DNA from: Desulfobacteraceae bacterium
GTDB lineage: Bacteria > Desulfobacterota > Desulfobacteria > Desulfobacterales > Desulfobacteraceae
Length of the DNA stretch: 10,849 nucleotides
Reading direction: 5' to 3'
NCBI GenBank assembly: GCA_030638935.1
Contig: DAOWDR010000209.1
Span: 1 to 10,849 of the forward strand
Below, in pieces: positions 1 through 6,802 of the stretch; position 1 is the first letter of the stretch; every line of letters starts with the position of its first letter. Below the pieces are notes generated by a model, which was not told the DNA's origin, did not search any database, and saw nothing but the letters and a program-made list of their open reading frames with translations. The position numbers were made by a program, and so were the translations under genes.

Positions 1-966
1 CCCAAGGGGAAATCCGACTTTGAAGTGATGCGTTTTTGCCAGAGTTTCATGTTTGAACTCTTTCGCCATATAGGTCCGGATACAGATGTCCCGGCCGGTG
101 ATATCGGTGTGGGCGGCAGGGAAATAGGATATTTGTTCGGCATGTATAAAAAACTTAAAAATGAGTTTGCCGGGATTCTTACCGGAAAAAGCCTTAACTG
201 GGGAGGCAGCCTGATACGCCCGGAAGCCACGGGATATGGATCGGTCTTTTTTGCCGATGAAATGCTGGCCACCCATGAGGACAGTCTGAAAGACAAGATC
301 TGTCTGGTGTCAGGTTCAGGCAATGTGGCCCAGTATACCACGGAAAAGATCAACCAGCTTGGGGGAAAGGTGATTACCCTGTCCGACTCTTCCGGATATA
401 TTTATGATGAAAAAGGAATTGATGGGGCCAAACTTGCCCATGTCATGTACCTTAAAAATGTAAAACGGGGCAGGATAAAAGAATATACAGAAAAATATCC
501 TGAAGCGGTTTTTACGGCCCTGGATACGAGTTTAGATCATAACCCCCTCTGGGCCCACAAGGCCAATTGCGCCTTTCCCTCGGCCACCCAGAATGAAATT
601 AACGAGAATGACGCCCAGAACCTGGTCAACAACGGAATCACCACTGTTTGCGAAGGAGCCAACATGCCCACCACCCCCGAGGGTATTGAAGTTTTTCTTG
701 AAAATAAAATTCTCTATGCACCGGGTAAGGCTGCCAATGCCGGTGGCGTGGCTGTTTCCGGCCTTGAAATGTCCCAGAACTCCATGCGGATCAAATGGTC
801 CAGGGAAGAAGTTGAGGCCAAACTCAAGGGGATTATGCATAGTATCCATAGTGCCTGCATGGGTGCTGCCGAAGAGTATGGTACTCCGGGTAACTATGTA
901 AACGGCGCCAATATCGCCGGATTTGTCAAAGTGGCGGATTCCATGATGGACCAGGGTATTGTCTAA
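1..966 (+). CDS. gdhA: NADP-type glutamate dehydrogenase, 5'-truncated by window edge
   Basis: This enzyme interconverts 2-oxoglutarate plus ammonium and glutamate in the cytoplasm, linking nitrogen assimilation to central carbon. The frame is open from base 1 (PKGKSDFE..), so the gene begins upstream; 321 residues are visible of the roughly 445 usual for hexameric bacterial GDH. The window begins just after the region that normally carries the substrate-binding lysines of the GGGKGG loop. Visible family marks, in window-residue numbers, are PAGDIGVG (31-38, with the catalytic aspartate), the Rossmann loop GSGNVA (105-110), SDSSG (128-132, typical of NADP-preferring enzymes), CEGANMPTT (217-225) and AANAGGVAVSGLEM (244-257). 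It ends in TAA, 40 bases before a strong hairpin. An internal GTG/ATG near base 25 is not the start, because the conserved sequence continues upstream of it. Confidence 0.96.
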   Translation, partial: PKGKSDFEVMRFCQSFMFELFRHIGPDTDVPAGDIGVGGREIGYLFGMYKKLKNEFAGILTGKSLNWGGSLIRPEATGYGSVFFADEMLATHEDSLKDKICLVSGSGNVAQYTTEKINQLGGKVITLSDSSGYIYDEKGIDGAKLAHVMYLKNVKRGRIKEYTEKYPEAVFTALDTSLDHNPLWAHKANCAFPSATQNEINENDAQNLVNNGITTVCEGANMPTTPEGIEVFLENKILYAPGKAANAGGVAVSGLEMSQNSMRIKWSREEVEAKLKGIMHSIHSACMGAAEEYGTPGNYVNGANIAGFVKVADSMMDQGIV

Positions 967-1006
967 GCGTATGGTTTAAAATAAGGGTTATTTAGACAGC
1001 ATATAA

Positions 1007-1038
1007 AATGCCGTCCCGGGTAATTCCGAGACGGCATT
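1007..1038. terminator. Bidirectional hairpin terminator between convergent genes
   Basis: A perfect 9-bp stem (AATGCCGTC at 1007-1015, GACGGCATT at 1030-1038) has a further CGG/CCG pairing inside it. T-rich sequence (ATTATTATTTA) follows on the plus strand and TTTATA follows on the minus strand. It lies 40 bases after the gdhA stop and 5 bases beyond the stop of the convergent 135-residue gene, so one structure can serve both transcripts. The U-tracts are interrupted, so efficiency is uncertain. Confidence 0.8.
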
Positions 1039-1043
1039 ATTAT

Positions 1044-1451
1044 TTACAAGTCCTTTATATAGGGATCTATCATGGACAATTCATTGGCCCTGGCAGGTCG
1101 CCAGGAAATGGTATACAGGGTTTCATCGGAAAGTTGTCTGTCAGGGTTAAGTTGAGCCACCCGTATTTCATCTCCTAACTCCACCCAGAGTGTTTTATCA
1201 ATATCAAGGTCGTAGGTTTTGGATATTTTTTTTGCAAAATTATCAATATAATTTTGCAAAGAGGTGTTCATGGTTTTTGTTGTTTTTTGGGGTTTGAAAA
1301 TCACGGCAATGGGAAACAGATAGCGGATTGCTTTGGTGTCGTCCCCTAATTTGATAATCCTGACCCTGTAGTATCCCGGCCACCATGAAATGGGTTTTTC
1401 TCCGGACCTGCTTTTCCCATCCCATTCATAGTTAATATCATGAAGAATCAT
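1044..1451 (-). CDS. Hypothetical protein, 135 aa, last gene of cupin/GalT-like operon
   Basis: I do not recognise this protein. It is 135 residues, soluble, with no signal peptide or membrane segment. The N-terminal half is rich in Trp/Tyr and looks like beta structure (EWDGKSRSGEKPISWWPGYYRVRIIKLG in two stretches), followed by a likely helix (about 63-80) and another strand-rich part ending in ISWRPARANELSMIDPYIKDL. The start is well supported: AGGAGG lies 7 bases before the ATG at 1451. It begins 17 bases after the stop of the GalT-like gene and ends 5 bases from the terminator hairpin, so it is very likely the third and last gene of the same transcript. Its function is probably tied to that operon, but no role can be assigned. 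Confidence 0.8.
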   Translation of the reverse strand: MILHDINYEWDGKSRSGEKPISWWPGYYRVRIIKLGDDTKAIRYLFPIAVIFKPQKTTKTMNTSLQNYIDNFAKKISKTYDLDIDKTLWVELGDEIRVAQLNPDRQLSDETLYTISWRPARANELSMIDPYIKDL

Positions 1452-1468
1452 AGGTCCTCCTTTGGCGT

Positions 1469-3085
1469 TTAATTTAGCTGAATTGCCCTGCGGCAGGCAT
1501 GGGCAAAATCTTCAGGAAAGCATCCGCTGATCCATCTAAGTTGTGCTTCGGAAAAGGTTCCAGGGGCATAGGGAAGCCTCGGGATAAATGAATACAACAG
1601 GTGCTGCCCCGTATCCGGCTTGTCAAATCGGCCTGAAAACTCAATGGCAGTGACCATTTTGGCTCCCAATTTTTCAAGTACCTGGATGGCGGTCAATATG
1701 GCTTGATCCAGAGAGGTTTTCAGGGAAATATCAGCTTCCAATATATTGCTGCAGGCATTTTTAGTAATGAGCTGAAGCTCCCATTCACTGACCTGGGCCT
1801 TTGGTGCAAATAAGATTACCTGGTCATCTTCATGGACAATTAGGGAGGAGTGACCAATGGATTTTCCATCTGTCCGTCCATTGTTTTGGATGGCCGACAG
1901 GTAGGCATCAAAAAAGTTTTTGCCCGTGGCTTTTTTAAATTCAAGGATAAAATCGGCCACCATGTCACCGCAGGAAAAACAATCATAGGTATCCCCCTGA
2001 TTATCAATTATCGTTTCGGGAACCAGACTGTTCTGCTGGTGAACCATCTGGTGGGATGCGTGGAGCCTGTGGCCGGACTGGGCAAACCCAAATCCAAAGT
2101 TCCATCCCCATAAAGAGCGGTTAAAGGTAAGTGCTTGCGCAGTGTCTGATTTAAGGGCCAGGGTAATGGTCCGGCGAAGTGCTTCCAGCTCATTTGCATC
2201 CATGCACTTGCCCGGGGTTGCCAGGGCAATACCAAGCTGGATTGCCACCCGGACATAGACCCGCTGGTAATAAAGATGACGCAGGCCTGTCATGTCTTCT
2301 ATTGTCAGGTCCTCTGCCCTGTACCGGATGGCATCATCGGCCATGTTGGATGCATAGTGGCCCCAGGGAATATAGGAGTTCCGTCTTAAATACTCAAACA
2401 CATGGGTGGTTTTGTCTTTGGACCTAAATTCCCCAATTATTTCACTTTTTCCCTGGACCCCGGGTTTGAGAACCATGGCCTTTTTATAGGTATCCGGAAG
2501 ATTCGGGTTGTTGACCAGCACCTCAAACACCTCGTGGTCATGGATATCCGGGACAATACTGCCGTCTTTTTTTTGTTTGTAGCCAATGCCCCAGGGGGTA
2601 TGGGATCCTTTTTCAAACAGGAGGGTACAGGCTTTTTGGGCCAGGAGCATCAGCTCTTCCTGATCAGTGGATGCCTGGGCCAGGGCAATGCAAAGGGGGT
2701 GGGGCAGTAACTCCAATAGCCTGGTTTTATCAACAGATGTCAGATCCGGGCGCCAGTCATCCATGTTTTGCAAAAATGAGCAAGGAGAAGGCAGAGGGAC
2801 ACCTATGGTTTCCGGCCGTCCTGCATGGGGGGCTGCCCAGGCGGAATTGATAAAGGTGGTGCCCCTGAAGGGAAATGGGTTGGCAATTTCATAGATCCGG
2901 TCTGCACCTGATTCCAGGACATTTCCTTTAGGGAAATTTATCTGGTTGTCCACAGGGGTGCCGTCGGAAAGTTGGCCCAGTTTTTCGGGATATTTATTTT
3001 CCCTAAGGTTTTTAACCTCAAATTTGGGTTGGTGGATACCCACCCTGAACCGACCAAGGGGATCAACACATGTCCTGGGATTCAT
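1469..3085 (-). CDS. GalT-like / HIT-superfamily protein, 538 aa
   Basis: The C-terminal half resembles galactose-1-phosphate uridylyltransferase (GalT), a HIT-superfamily nucleotidyltransferase. Residues 336-351 align ungapped with the GalT active-site stretch ending in HPHGQ: the serine (S344), the nucleophile histidine (H349) and the glutamine (Q351) match, but the first histidine is methionine (M347). GalT's C-terminal features also seem present: an acidic/hydrophobic strand then WELQLITK (435-442), and GQHLLYSFIPRLP (493-505). GalT usually has about 350 residues; here some 340 precede the active site, so the N-terminal part is much larger and unassigned (HDHEVFE at 182-188, IPWGHYASNMADDAIRYR at 239-256). 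The start at 3085 is chosen because GGAG at 3094-3091 is 5 bases from this ATG but only 2 from the ATG just before it. The start overlaps the cupin stop, implying translational coupling. The uridylyltransferase activity itself is not established; any nucleotidyl transfer or hydrolysis is possible. Confidence 0.82.
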   Translation of the reverse strand: MNPRTCVDPLGRFRVGIHQPKFEVKNLRENKYPEKLGQLSDGTPVDNQINFPKGNVLESGADRIYEIANPFPFRGTTFINSAWAAPHAGRPETIGVPLPSPCSFLQNMDDWRPDLTSVDKTRLLELLPHPLCIALAQASTDQEELMLLAQKACTLLFEKGSHTPWGIGYKQKKDGSIVPDIHDHEVFEVLVNNPNLPDTYKKAMVLKPGVQGKSEIIGEFRSKDKTTHVFEYLRRNSYIPWGHYASNMADDAIRYRAEDLTIEDMTGLRHLYYQRVYVRVAIQLGIALATPGKCMDANELEALRRTITLALKSDTAQALTFNRSLWGWNFGFGFAQSGHRLHASHQMVHQQNSLVPETIIDNQGDTYDCFSCGDMVADFILEFKKATGKNFFDAYLSAIQNNGRTDGKSIGHSSLIVHEDDQVILFAPKAQVSEWELQLITKNACSNILEADISLKTSLDQAILTAIQVLEKLGAKMVTAIEFSGRFDKPDTGQHLLYSFIPRLPYAPGTFSEAQLRWISGCFPEDFAHACRRAIQLN

Positions 3086-3435
3086 CATAGCTCCGGAGCA
3101 TTTGGCGGTACCAGGCAGACAAAGGTGAAAATTTTGTCTGTGGTGTTCCTGAACTGGTGCTCCACATTGGGCGGTACAAAAATTGCCGAACCCGGTGACA
3201 GGGGATGCCATTTGCCTTCAATAAAAACCTCTCCATTACCTGTGTGGACAAAAACCTCGTGCTCCCAGTCATGGGTGTGCTTGGGAGTATACCCGGAAGG
3301 CCCCATTTCAAAGAGGCGCATACAAAAATTTGGGGCACCGTCTTCCCGGCCGATCAACACCCTTCCAGCTACATTTTTCACCATGTCATTGTCCATTGTG
3401 ACAGGCATTATTTCTTTATAATTGGCTACTTTCAT
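3085..3435 (-). CDS. Single-domain cupin protein
   Basis: This is a 116-residue cupin_2 type protein, a small cytoplasmic beta-barrel that normally binds a divalent metal. Cupin motif 1 is seen at 48-68 (G..PKHTHDWEHEVFVHTGNG; likely ligands H53, H55 and E58 or E60). Motif 2 is at 82-97 (GSAIFVPPNVEHQFRN; ligand H93). All four usual metal ligands are present, so the site should be functional. The ATG at 3435 follows an AGGAG with 8 bases of spacing. It is the first gene of the operon: its TGA overlaps the ATG of the GalT-like gene. Cupins of this size act as isomerases, epimerases, dioxygenases or ligand sensors; the partner suggests sugar or sugar-nucleotide chemistry, but that is inference. 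Nothing in the sequence fixes the substrate. Confidence 0.92.
   Translation of the reverse strand: MKVANYKEIMPVTMDNDMVKNVAGRVLIGREDGAPNFCMRLFEMGPSGYTPKHTHDWEHEVFVHTGNGEVFIEGKWHPLSPGSAIFVPPNVEHQFRNTTDKIFTFVCLVPPNAPEL
3091..3094 (-). promoter_or_regulatory. Ribosome binding site deciding the GalT-like start
   Basis: GGAG lies inside the cupin's last codons, 5 bases before the second of two adjacent ATG codons (ATGATGA). The first ATG, at 3088, would be only 2 bases away, so the second, at 3085, is the better start. The cupin stop TGA is built from the same bases. Confidence 0.6.
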
Positions 3436-3475
3436 TGATTTATCTCCTCGTGGATTTTATTTGTCTTAATAGATA

Positions 3476-3505
3476 AAAATATGCGATTGAACCCGGTATT
3501 GTCAA
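3476..3505 (-). promoter_or_regulatory. Sigma70-type promoter of the cupin operon
   Basis: On the minus strand a perfect -35 TTGACA (3505-3500) is followed after 18 bases by TATTTT (3481-3476), or after 17 bases by ATATTT. The -10 is only a 4-of-6 match. Transcription would start about 35 bases before the cupin ATG, which fits the AGGAG site between them. Confidence 0.6.
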
Positions 3506-3568
3506 TGAAACTTATTTTTGGATAGGGTGATCACATTTAAAATTGGAGTTGAAAGCCAAAGGATGTAA

Positions 3569-3787
3569 ATGGTGGAGAAACGACCCCGGTCGAAGTGGAA
3601 TACTGAAGACCTCTTCAAATCTAATGGCGGATATAAGTCATATATCTATGGATTCCAGGCAATTTTAGCAAGTACCGGCAAGTATGACCCGCATATCCTG
3701 CTATATCCTGTTAATTTCATACCAGCAGAATTGAAGATTATTGCATGCCAAATATTGTGGTCTAAAAAATATAAAAAAAGCGACTAA
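3569..3787 (+). CDS. Doubtful small ORF, 72 aa
   Basis: An ATG at 3569 is preceded by AAAGGA with about 6 bases of spacing and opens 72 codons ending in TAA. The product is basic at both ends with a hydrophobic middle (YGFQAILAS, HILLYPVNFIPAELKIIACQILW). I recognise no family, and it has no co-directional neighbour and no clear promoter. It may be a small real gene, a decayed fragment, or chance; the only positive evidence is the Shine-Dalgarno site and the absence of a better reading on either strand. Confidence 0.25.
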   Translation: MVEKRPRSKWNTEDLFKSNGGYKSYIYGFQAILASTGKYDPHILLYPVNFIPAELKIIACQILWSKKYKKSD

Positions 3788-3977
3788 TTCAGGGAATAGT
3801 CCGGGGGCTTTCTTTATCTTGATTGGCTATAACCATAACCCGTCAACGACCCAAAATTTCATCAAGATTTGATCTGGGATCATTGATAATCTGGATGGGT
3901 TATGACAGTCTTCGTAAGGATAATTAACCTTGATCTCCGGTTTTAAATTTTATGTTTCCAACAAAAAAAAAGAAAAA
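3788..3977. other. Non-coding spacer with long-range inverted repeat
   Basis: No gene is visible here. It contains an 8-bp inverted repeat, CATAACCC at 3834-3841 and GGGTTATG at 3897-3904, enclosing a small hairpin (ATCAA 3861-3865, TTGAT 3869-3873). There is an A-rich run at 3961-3976, read as T-rich just after the stop of the diguanylate cyclase gene, but no stable stem precedes it, so I do not call a terminator. Confidence 0.4.
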
Positions 3978-5696
3978 TTATTCATGCGGAGGTGGTCTAT
4001 AGGCATAAAAGCAGTTACGCCCCGCAGCCTTCGCCTTGTACAACGCATGGTCAGCATTTTGGAGGAGGCACTCTATTTGCTGGTCTTTGATTGAGAGGCA
4101 TCCGCCAATACTTACGCTTAACGAAATTTTTTCCATAGTGCATTGATGCTCAGCAATAGCGGACCGCAAACGTTCACCAAGGAGAACAAGTGTATGGTTG
4201 TCAGCGGGCTGTAAAAGCACCAAAAATTCATCTCCACCCCAGCGAGCAGACAAATCATAGGGCCGAATTGTAGTTTGGATAGTTTCCGCCACAGCCTTCA
4301 AAGCTTCATCACCAAAGGAATGCCCATACGTGTCATTAATCTCCTTGAACCAGTCAATGTCGAGCCAGAGTAAGCCGATCTTACTATTCTCACGATGAGC
4401 ACGATTGACCTTGGCTTCCATACGCTCCGTCATACCACGCCGATTAAGCAACTCTGTCAAAGGATCAAGCTTTGCCAGGCGATCAAGGGCAGCAGTCCTA
4501 TCTTGCACCTTTTGTTCAAGGATTTGTCGGGATTCCAATATCGTGTGCGCCATTTGTATGAAATGATTGATAAGACTCCCCACTTCCCCTCGGCCTCCCT
4601 GTTTGATTTGTCTACTCGGATTCTTACCTTCCTCGATTTGAGCCATAGCTTGATCAAGTTGATTGAGTGGGTTTAGCACAAGTCGATTCAATGCAAAGTT
4701 GAACAGAACCAGGGCAACCAGCAAACTAACAATGAACACCACCAATATGTTTGAAAAATGTGACAGCGGCAATATGGTAGCCAAGTCTATCAAAGTGATT
4801 TCATACCAGTCTATTTCAGGAAGGTAGACTATGCCCACAAGCTGACGATGGCCATGGACATCCACAAAGGCAGTGGATACTGTCTTTTCCCCGGCCTCAA
4901 GCTCCTTCATTGCAGTATAGATGACTTTTTTGTCATCGCTGTTTTGAAAGATTAGGTCGATAGTTTTATGCGTATCCTGTTTTTTACTTATAGAACCAAA
5001 GTCAATTAATGTCTTATCTCGATGCAACTGAATAGCACCAGAATGGTCAACGAATAAACTGGTTACACCTGGTTCGCTCTCCTCAACTACGTTATTCAAA
5101 AACCTTGTAAGATCAAGACCAGTACCCGCTATACCAATAATATCATTTCCGTCTCGGATCAGTACATCAATCCAGAGTTTGGTTATACCAAGTTCAATGT
5201 CAGGATTGACATTAATGTGGATGTCACGTTTTTGTTTGATTAAATTGTAAAACCAGCTATCTGCCTCTTTTTTAGGGTTAAGGACGTAGCGAAATTCCTT
5301 ACCTGCGTATTCATTAGCAGCATTATTGTGGTAGTAGTGACCATTGCATAAAAATGCTACAAAATAACTACGATCCTGAAAATTCTGGCGGTAGGTTTCC
5401 AGTTCCATAAGAGCATCGTTTGTCATTTCTTGGTCATCTGGAGAGCGTGCCCAATCCCGAATGAACTGAGAAGTTGCCAATTGGCGAGACAGTGCAACTT
5501 CACGTAGAATAGGCTGAAGAGTACGGCTTTTGTCATATAGTGCCTGTTTAGTTATAAAACGAGGTGCCCATTGTTCAATGATAGCTTCAGCCAATGTTCG
5601 TACTGACCACGAAACAGCTATTGCCGAAAAGATAAAGAGTAAAGCTGTCAAAATCATAAAGCGAGGCTTAAGATTTATCTGGATATTTGGCATCAT
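3978..5696 (-). CDS. Membrane diguanylate cyclase: dCache-HAMP-GGDEF
   Basis: This 572-residue inner-membrane sensor should make cyclic di-GMP from two GTP. In order: a short cytoplasmic start, membrane segment 1 (about 14-32), a periplasmic region of about 280 residues with Cache-like pieces (SWFYNLIKQKRDIHIN 147-162, IAGTGLDLTRFL 189-200), membrane segment 2 (about 313-336), HAMP (about 337-390, NPLNQL and GEVGSL), a short coiled coil (390-408), and GGDEF (410-565). The GGDEF signature is intact at 487-491, the metal-binding DIDWFK is at 446-451, and the inhibitory I-site RxxD (RPYD, 478-481) sits the usual five residues before it, so the enzyme should be active and product-inhibited. There is no EAL domain. 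The start is uncertain: tandem ATGs at 5696 and 5693, with only a distant AGG upstream. It is a lone gene, so its ligand and target process cannot be read from context. Confidence 0.95.
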   Translation of the reverse strand: MMPNIQINLKPRFMILTALLFIFSAIAVSWSVRTLAEAIIEQWAPRFITKQALYDKSRTLQPILREVALSRQLATSQFIRDWARSPDDQEMTNDALMELETYRQNFQDRSYFVAFLCNGHYYHNNAANEYAGKEFRYVLNPKKEADSWFYNLIKQKRDIHINVNPDIELGITKLWIDVLIRDGNDIIGIAGTGLDLTRFLNNVVEESEPGVTSLFVDHSGAIQLHRDKTLIDFGSISKKQDTHKTIDLIFQNSDDKKVIYTAMKELEAGEKTVSTAFVDVHGHRQLVGIVYLPEIDWYEITLIDLATILPLSHFSNILVVFIVSLLVALVLFNFALNRLVLNPLNQLDQAMAQIEEGKNPSRQIKQGGRGEVGSLINHFIQMAHTILESRQILEQKVQDRTAALDRLAKLDPLTELLNRRGMTERMEAKVNRAHRENSKIGLLWLDIDWFKEINDTYGHSFGDEALKAVAETIQTTIRPYDLSARWGGDEFLVLLQPADNHTLVLLGERLRSAIAEHQCTMEKISLSVSIGGCLSIKDQQIECLLQNADHALYKAKAAGRNCFYAYRPPPHE

Positions 5697-5792
5697 AATG
5701 AATTATAAAACCTGCTTTTGATAAATCTCAGCATAGTCTTGAAATTCTCTCCATTGTATTATTTAACCTGATTTGAAATCATTAATATGTGA

Positions 5793-5822
5793 AATATTGG
5801 ACTAAGCATGCATTATTGTCAA
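5793..5822 (-). promoter_or_regulatory. Candidate promoter of the diguanylate cyclase gene
   Basis: On the minus strand, TTGACA (5822-5817) is followed after 18 bases by AATATT (5798-5793, 4 of 6 matches to consensus). This would leave a leader of roughly 90 bases before the ATG. The perfect -35 is the main support. Confidence 0.4.
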
Positions 5823-5978
5823 TTCAAAATCATCAAGGTTTGAAAAGTATCCCTTCCTTCATTAAATTTCCGGTGAAGTATATTTTTGATATCTTTGAGA
5901 ATCCAGGCCTCAGAATACTTTCAACAGGGATAATTAATTATAATTTCAGACAACCAGTTTCGGTCAGACACTATTTAG
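5823..5978. other. AT-rich non-coding spacer
   Basis: This is part of the 354-base gap between the divergent genes at 5696 and 6051. A GTG-started 71-codon frame (5789-6004) crosses it but has no ribosome site and an unremarkable product, so I do not call it. A 12-base perfect palindrome, ATAATTAATTAT (5930-5941), lies about 40 bases before the promoter of the next gene and could be an operator, but AT-rich palindromes also arise by chance. Confidence 0.35.
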
Positions 5979-6007
5979 TTGACCAATATTTTCAAAAGAC
6001 TTAAAAT
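5979..6007 (+). promoter_or_regulatory. Near-consensus sigma70 promoter of the 88-aa gene
   Basis: TTGACC (5979-5984), a 17-base spacer, then TAAAAT (6002-6007): five of six matches in each box with ideal spacing. Predicted transcription start is near 6014, leaving a leader of about 37 bases that holds AAGGGA (6040-6045) 5 bases before the ATG at 6051. The arrangement supports the small downstream ORF as a real gene. Confidence 0.6.
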
Positions 6008-6050
6008 TCAAGAACACGGAAAAACAAAATTTCTAAATTAAGGGAAATAA

Positions 6051-6317
6051 ATGGTTGATTCTTATCCTGATGATATCCACGAGAAGAAAATTGATCAGCT
6101 GATCAATTTCTATCGAGGCAGACTCTATCTTAAAGATTCAGAGTTTAAAATCCTTTCAGATATTGCGGATGATGCCGAAAAAATGCTCTCTTTTCTTGAA
6201 GATAAAAAAGAACTGCTGATTAGGGAATTGAAACGGAAAAATATGGGTTTAAAGCCCTCTAAAATTAATGGTTTTGTACTGAATAAGGCCAGATACTCTG
6301 AGATGGGTATTGGATAA
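6051..6317 (+). CDS. Small hypothetical protein, 88 aa
   Basis: I do not recognise this protein. It is charged and largely helical, with no membrane segment or signal peptide: residues about 10-65 are rich in Lys, Glu, Leu and Ile (HEKKIDQLINFYRG, then DDAEKMLSFLEDKKELLIRELKRK), which suggests a short helical hairpin or coiled coil. A basic tail follows (GLKPSKINGFVLNKARYSEMGIG). The coding case rests on a near-consensus promoter 45-72 bases upstream, an AAGGGA ribosome site at good distance, and a full ATG-to-TAA frame. It stands alone between divergent and convergent neighbours, so context gives no function. Small regulators and toxin or antitoxin partners can look like this, but there is no second gene to support a pair. 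Confidence 0.65.
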   Translation: MVDSYPDDIHEKKIDQLINFYRGRLYLKDSEFKILSDIADDAEKMLSFLEDKKELLIRELKRKNMGLKPSKINGFVLNKARYSEMGIG

Positions 6318-6367
6318 ACAGAGTCATGTAACATTTAGACTTAAATTGTCAGTTTGCAAAAGAATGA

Positions 6368-6383
6368 TTCCAGTATCCTGGAA
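6368..6383. other. Small hairpin downstream of the SH3-like gene
   Basis: A perfect 6-bp stem with a four-base loop: TTCCAG, TATC, CTGGAA. Read on the minus strand it is followed by TCATTCTTTT, so it could be a weak terminator for the operon ending at 6518, although it lies about 135 bases past that stop. On the plus strand it is 50 bases past the 88-residue gene but is followed by A's, so it would not terminate that gene in the usual way. Confidence 0.3.
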
Positions 6384-6517
6384 AAATATAGCCTTCAAAA
6401 ACTACCTACAGATAATTATTTTTGAGTGGCATAATTTAAATATTTGCTTTAAAAAAACATGAATGATGCCTCTTGGAAAAGTTACAATCCAAGACCTGTT
6501 TCTATTCATTCACAGGC

Positions 6518-6757
6518 TTAAATTTTTTCTATACCAAGTACTGCTCTGGGCGACTGGATATCCCCATATTTACCTTTGGTGATCTTGGCAGTATGCATTA
6601 TGGATATGACCTTATAAGCTCTTCCACTTTGCGATTGGACGAAATCACCAACTTTTGGAGGGAAGGAAAAGAAATTAGGGAAGGTTTCATCTTGGTCAGT
6701 TTTACGGTCTGGCTTGCAATAGGCTTTGTACATTGGTCTGGTTTTTTGGGTTTCCAT
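6518..6757 (-). CDS. Small SH3-like hypothetical protein, 79 aa
   Basis: This 79-residue soluble protein has a polar N-terminal stretch (about 1-30, many Lys, Asp and Gln) and a C-terminal part that reads like a small SH3-type beta barrel: PPKVGDFVQSQSGRAYKVISI (about 33-53), a loop, then SPRAVLGIEKI at the end. I recognise no named family; the barrel is inferred from the alternating strand pattern around VGDFV..GRAYKVI. The ATG at 6757 is chosen because AAGGA lies 8 bases upstream; the longer reading from 6787 would start at a TTG with no ribosome site. It begins 45 bases after the macro-domain gene and is probably the last gene of that transcript. A plus-strand frame covering the same bases is its shadow. 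Confidence 0.7.
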   Translation of the reverse strand: METQKTRPMYKAYCKPDRKTDQDETFPNFFSFPPKVGDFVQSQSGRAYKVISIMHTAKITKGKYGDIQSPRAVLGIEKI

Positions 6758-6775
6758 GTGGTTTTTCCTTAAATA

Positions 6776-6787
6776 TTGTTTAAACAA
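6776..6787. repeat. 12-base perfect palindrome
   Basis: TTGTTTAAACAA lies between the macro-domain gene stop and the ribosome site of the SH3-like gene. It could be an operator or a weak RNA hairpin affecting expression of the last gene. Chance is not excluded. Confidence 0.35.
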
Positions 6788-6802
6788 CGTGACTTATATT
6801 TC

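Noticed and set aside
3086..3211. N-terminal extension of the GalT-like protein up to 3211
   Set aside because: It overlaps the conserved end of the cupin in another frame and lacks a ribosome site; the start at 3085 has GGAG at the right distance.
2972..3421. 149-codon plus-strand frame across the cupin gene
   Set aside because: The opposite strand carries complete cupin motifs; this is a shadow.
3851..5845. Similar short strings CAAAATTTCATCAAGATTTGA (split here as near 3852-3872) and CAAAATCATCAAGGTTTGA near 5825-5843
   Set aside because: Only about 20 bases, imperfect, in AT-rich spacer, with no further copies noticed; chance similarity is the simpler reading.
5789..6004. 71-codon plus-strand frame starting at GTG in the spacer
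   Set aside because: No ribosome site, overlaps promoter candidates on both strands, and the translation shows no recognisable domain.
6473..6772. 99-codon plus-strand frame opposite the SH3-like gene
   Set aside because: The minus-strand reading has an ATG with AAGGA, an operon context and a protein-like pattern; the plus frame is best explained as its shadow.
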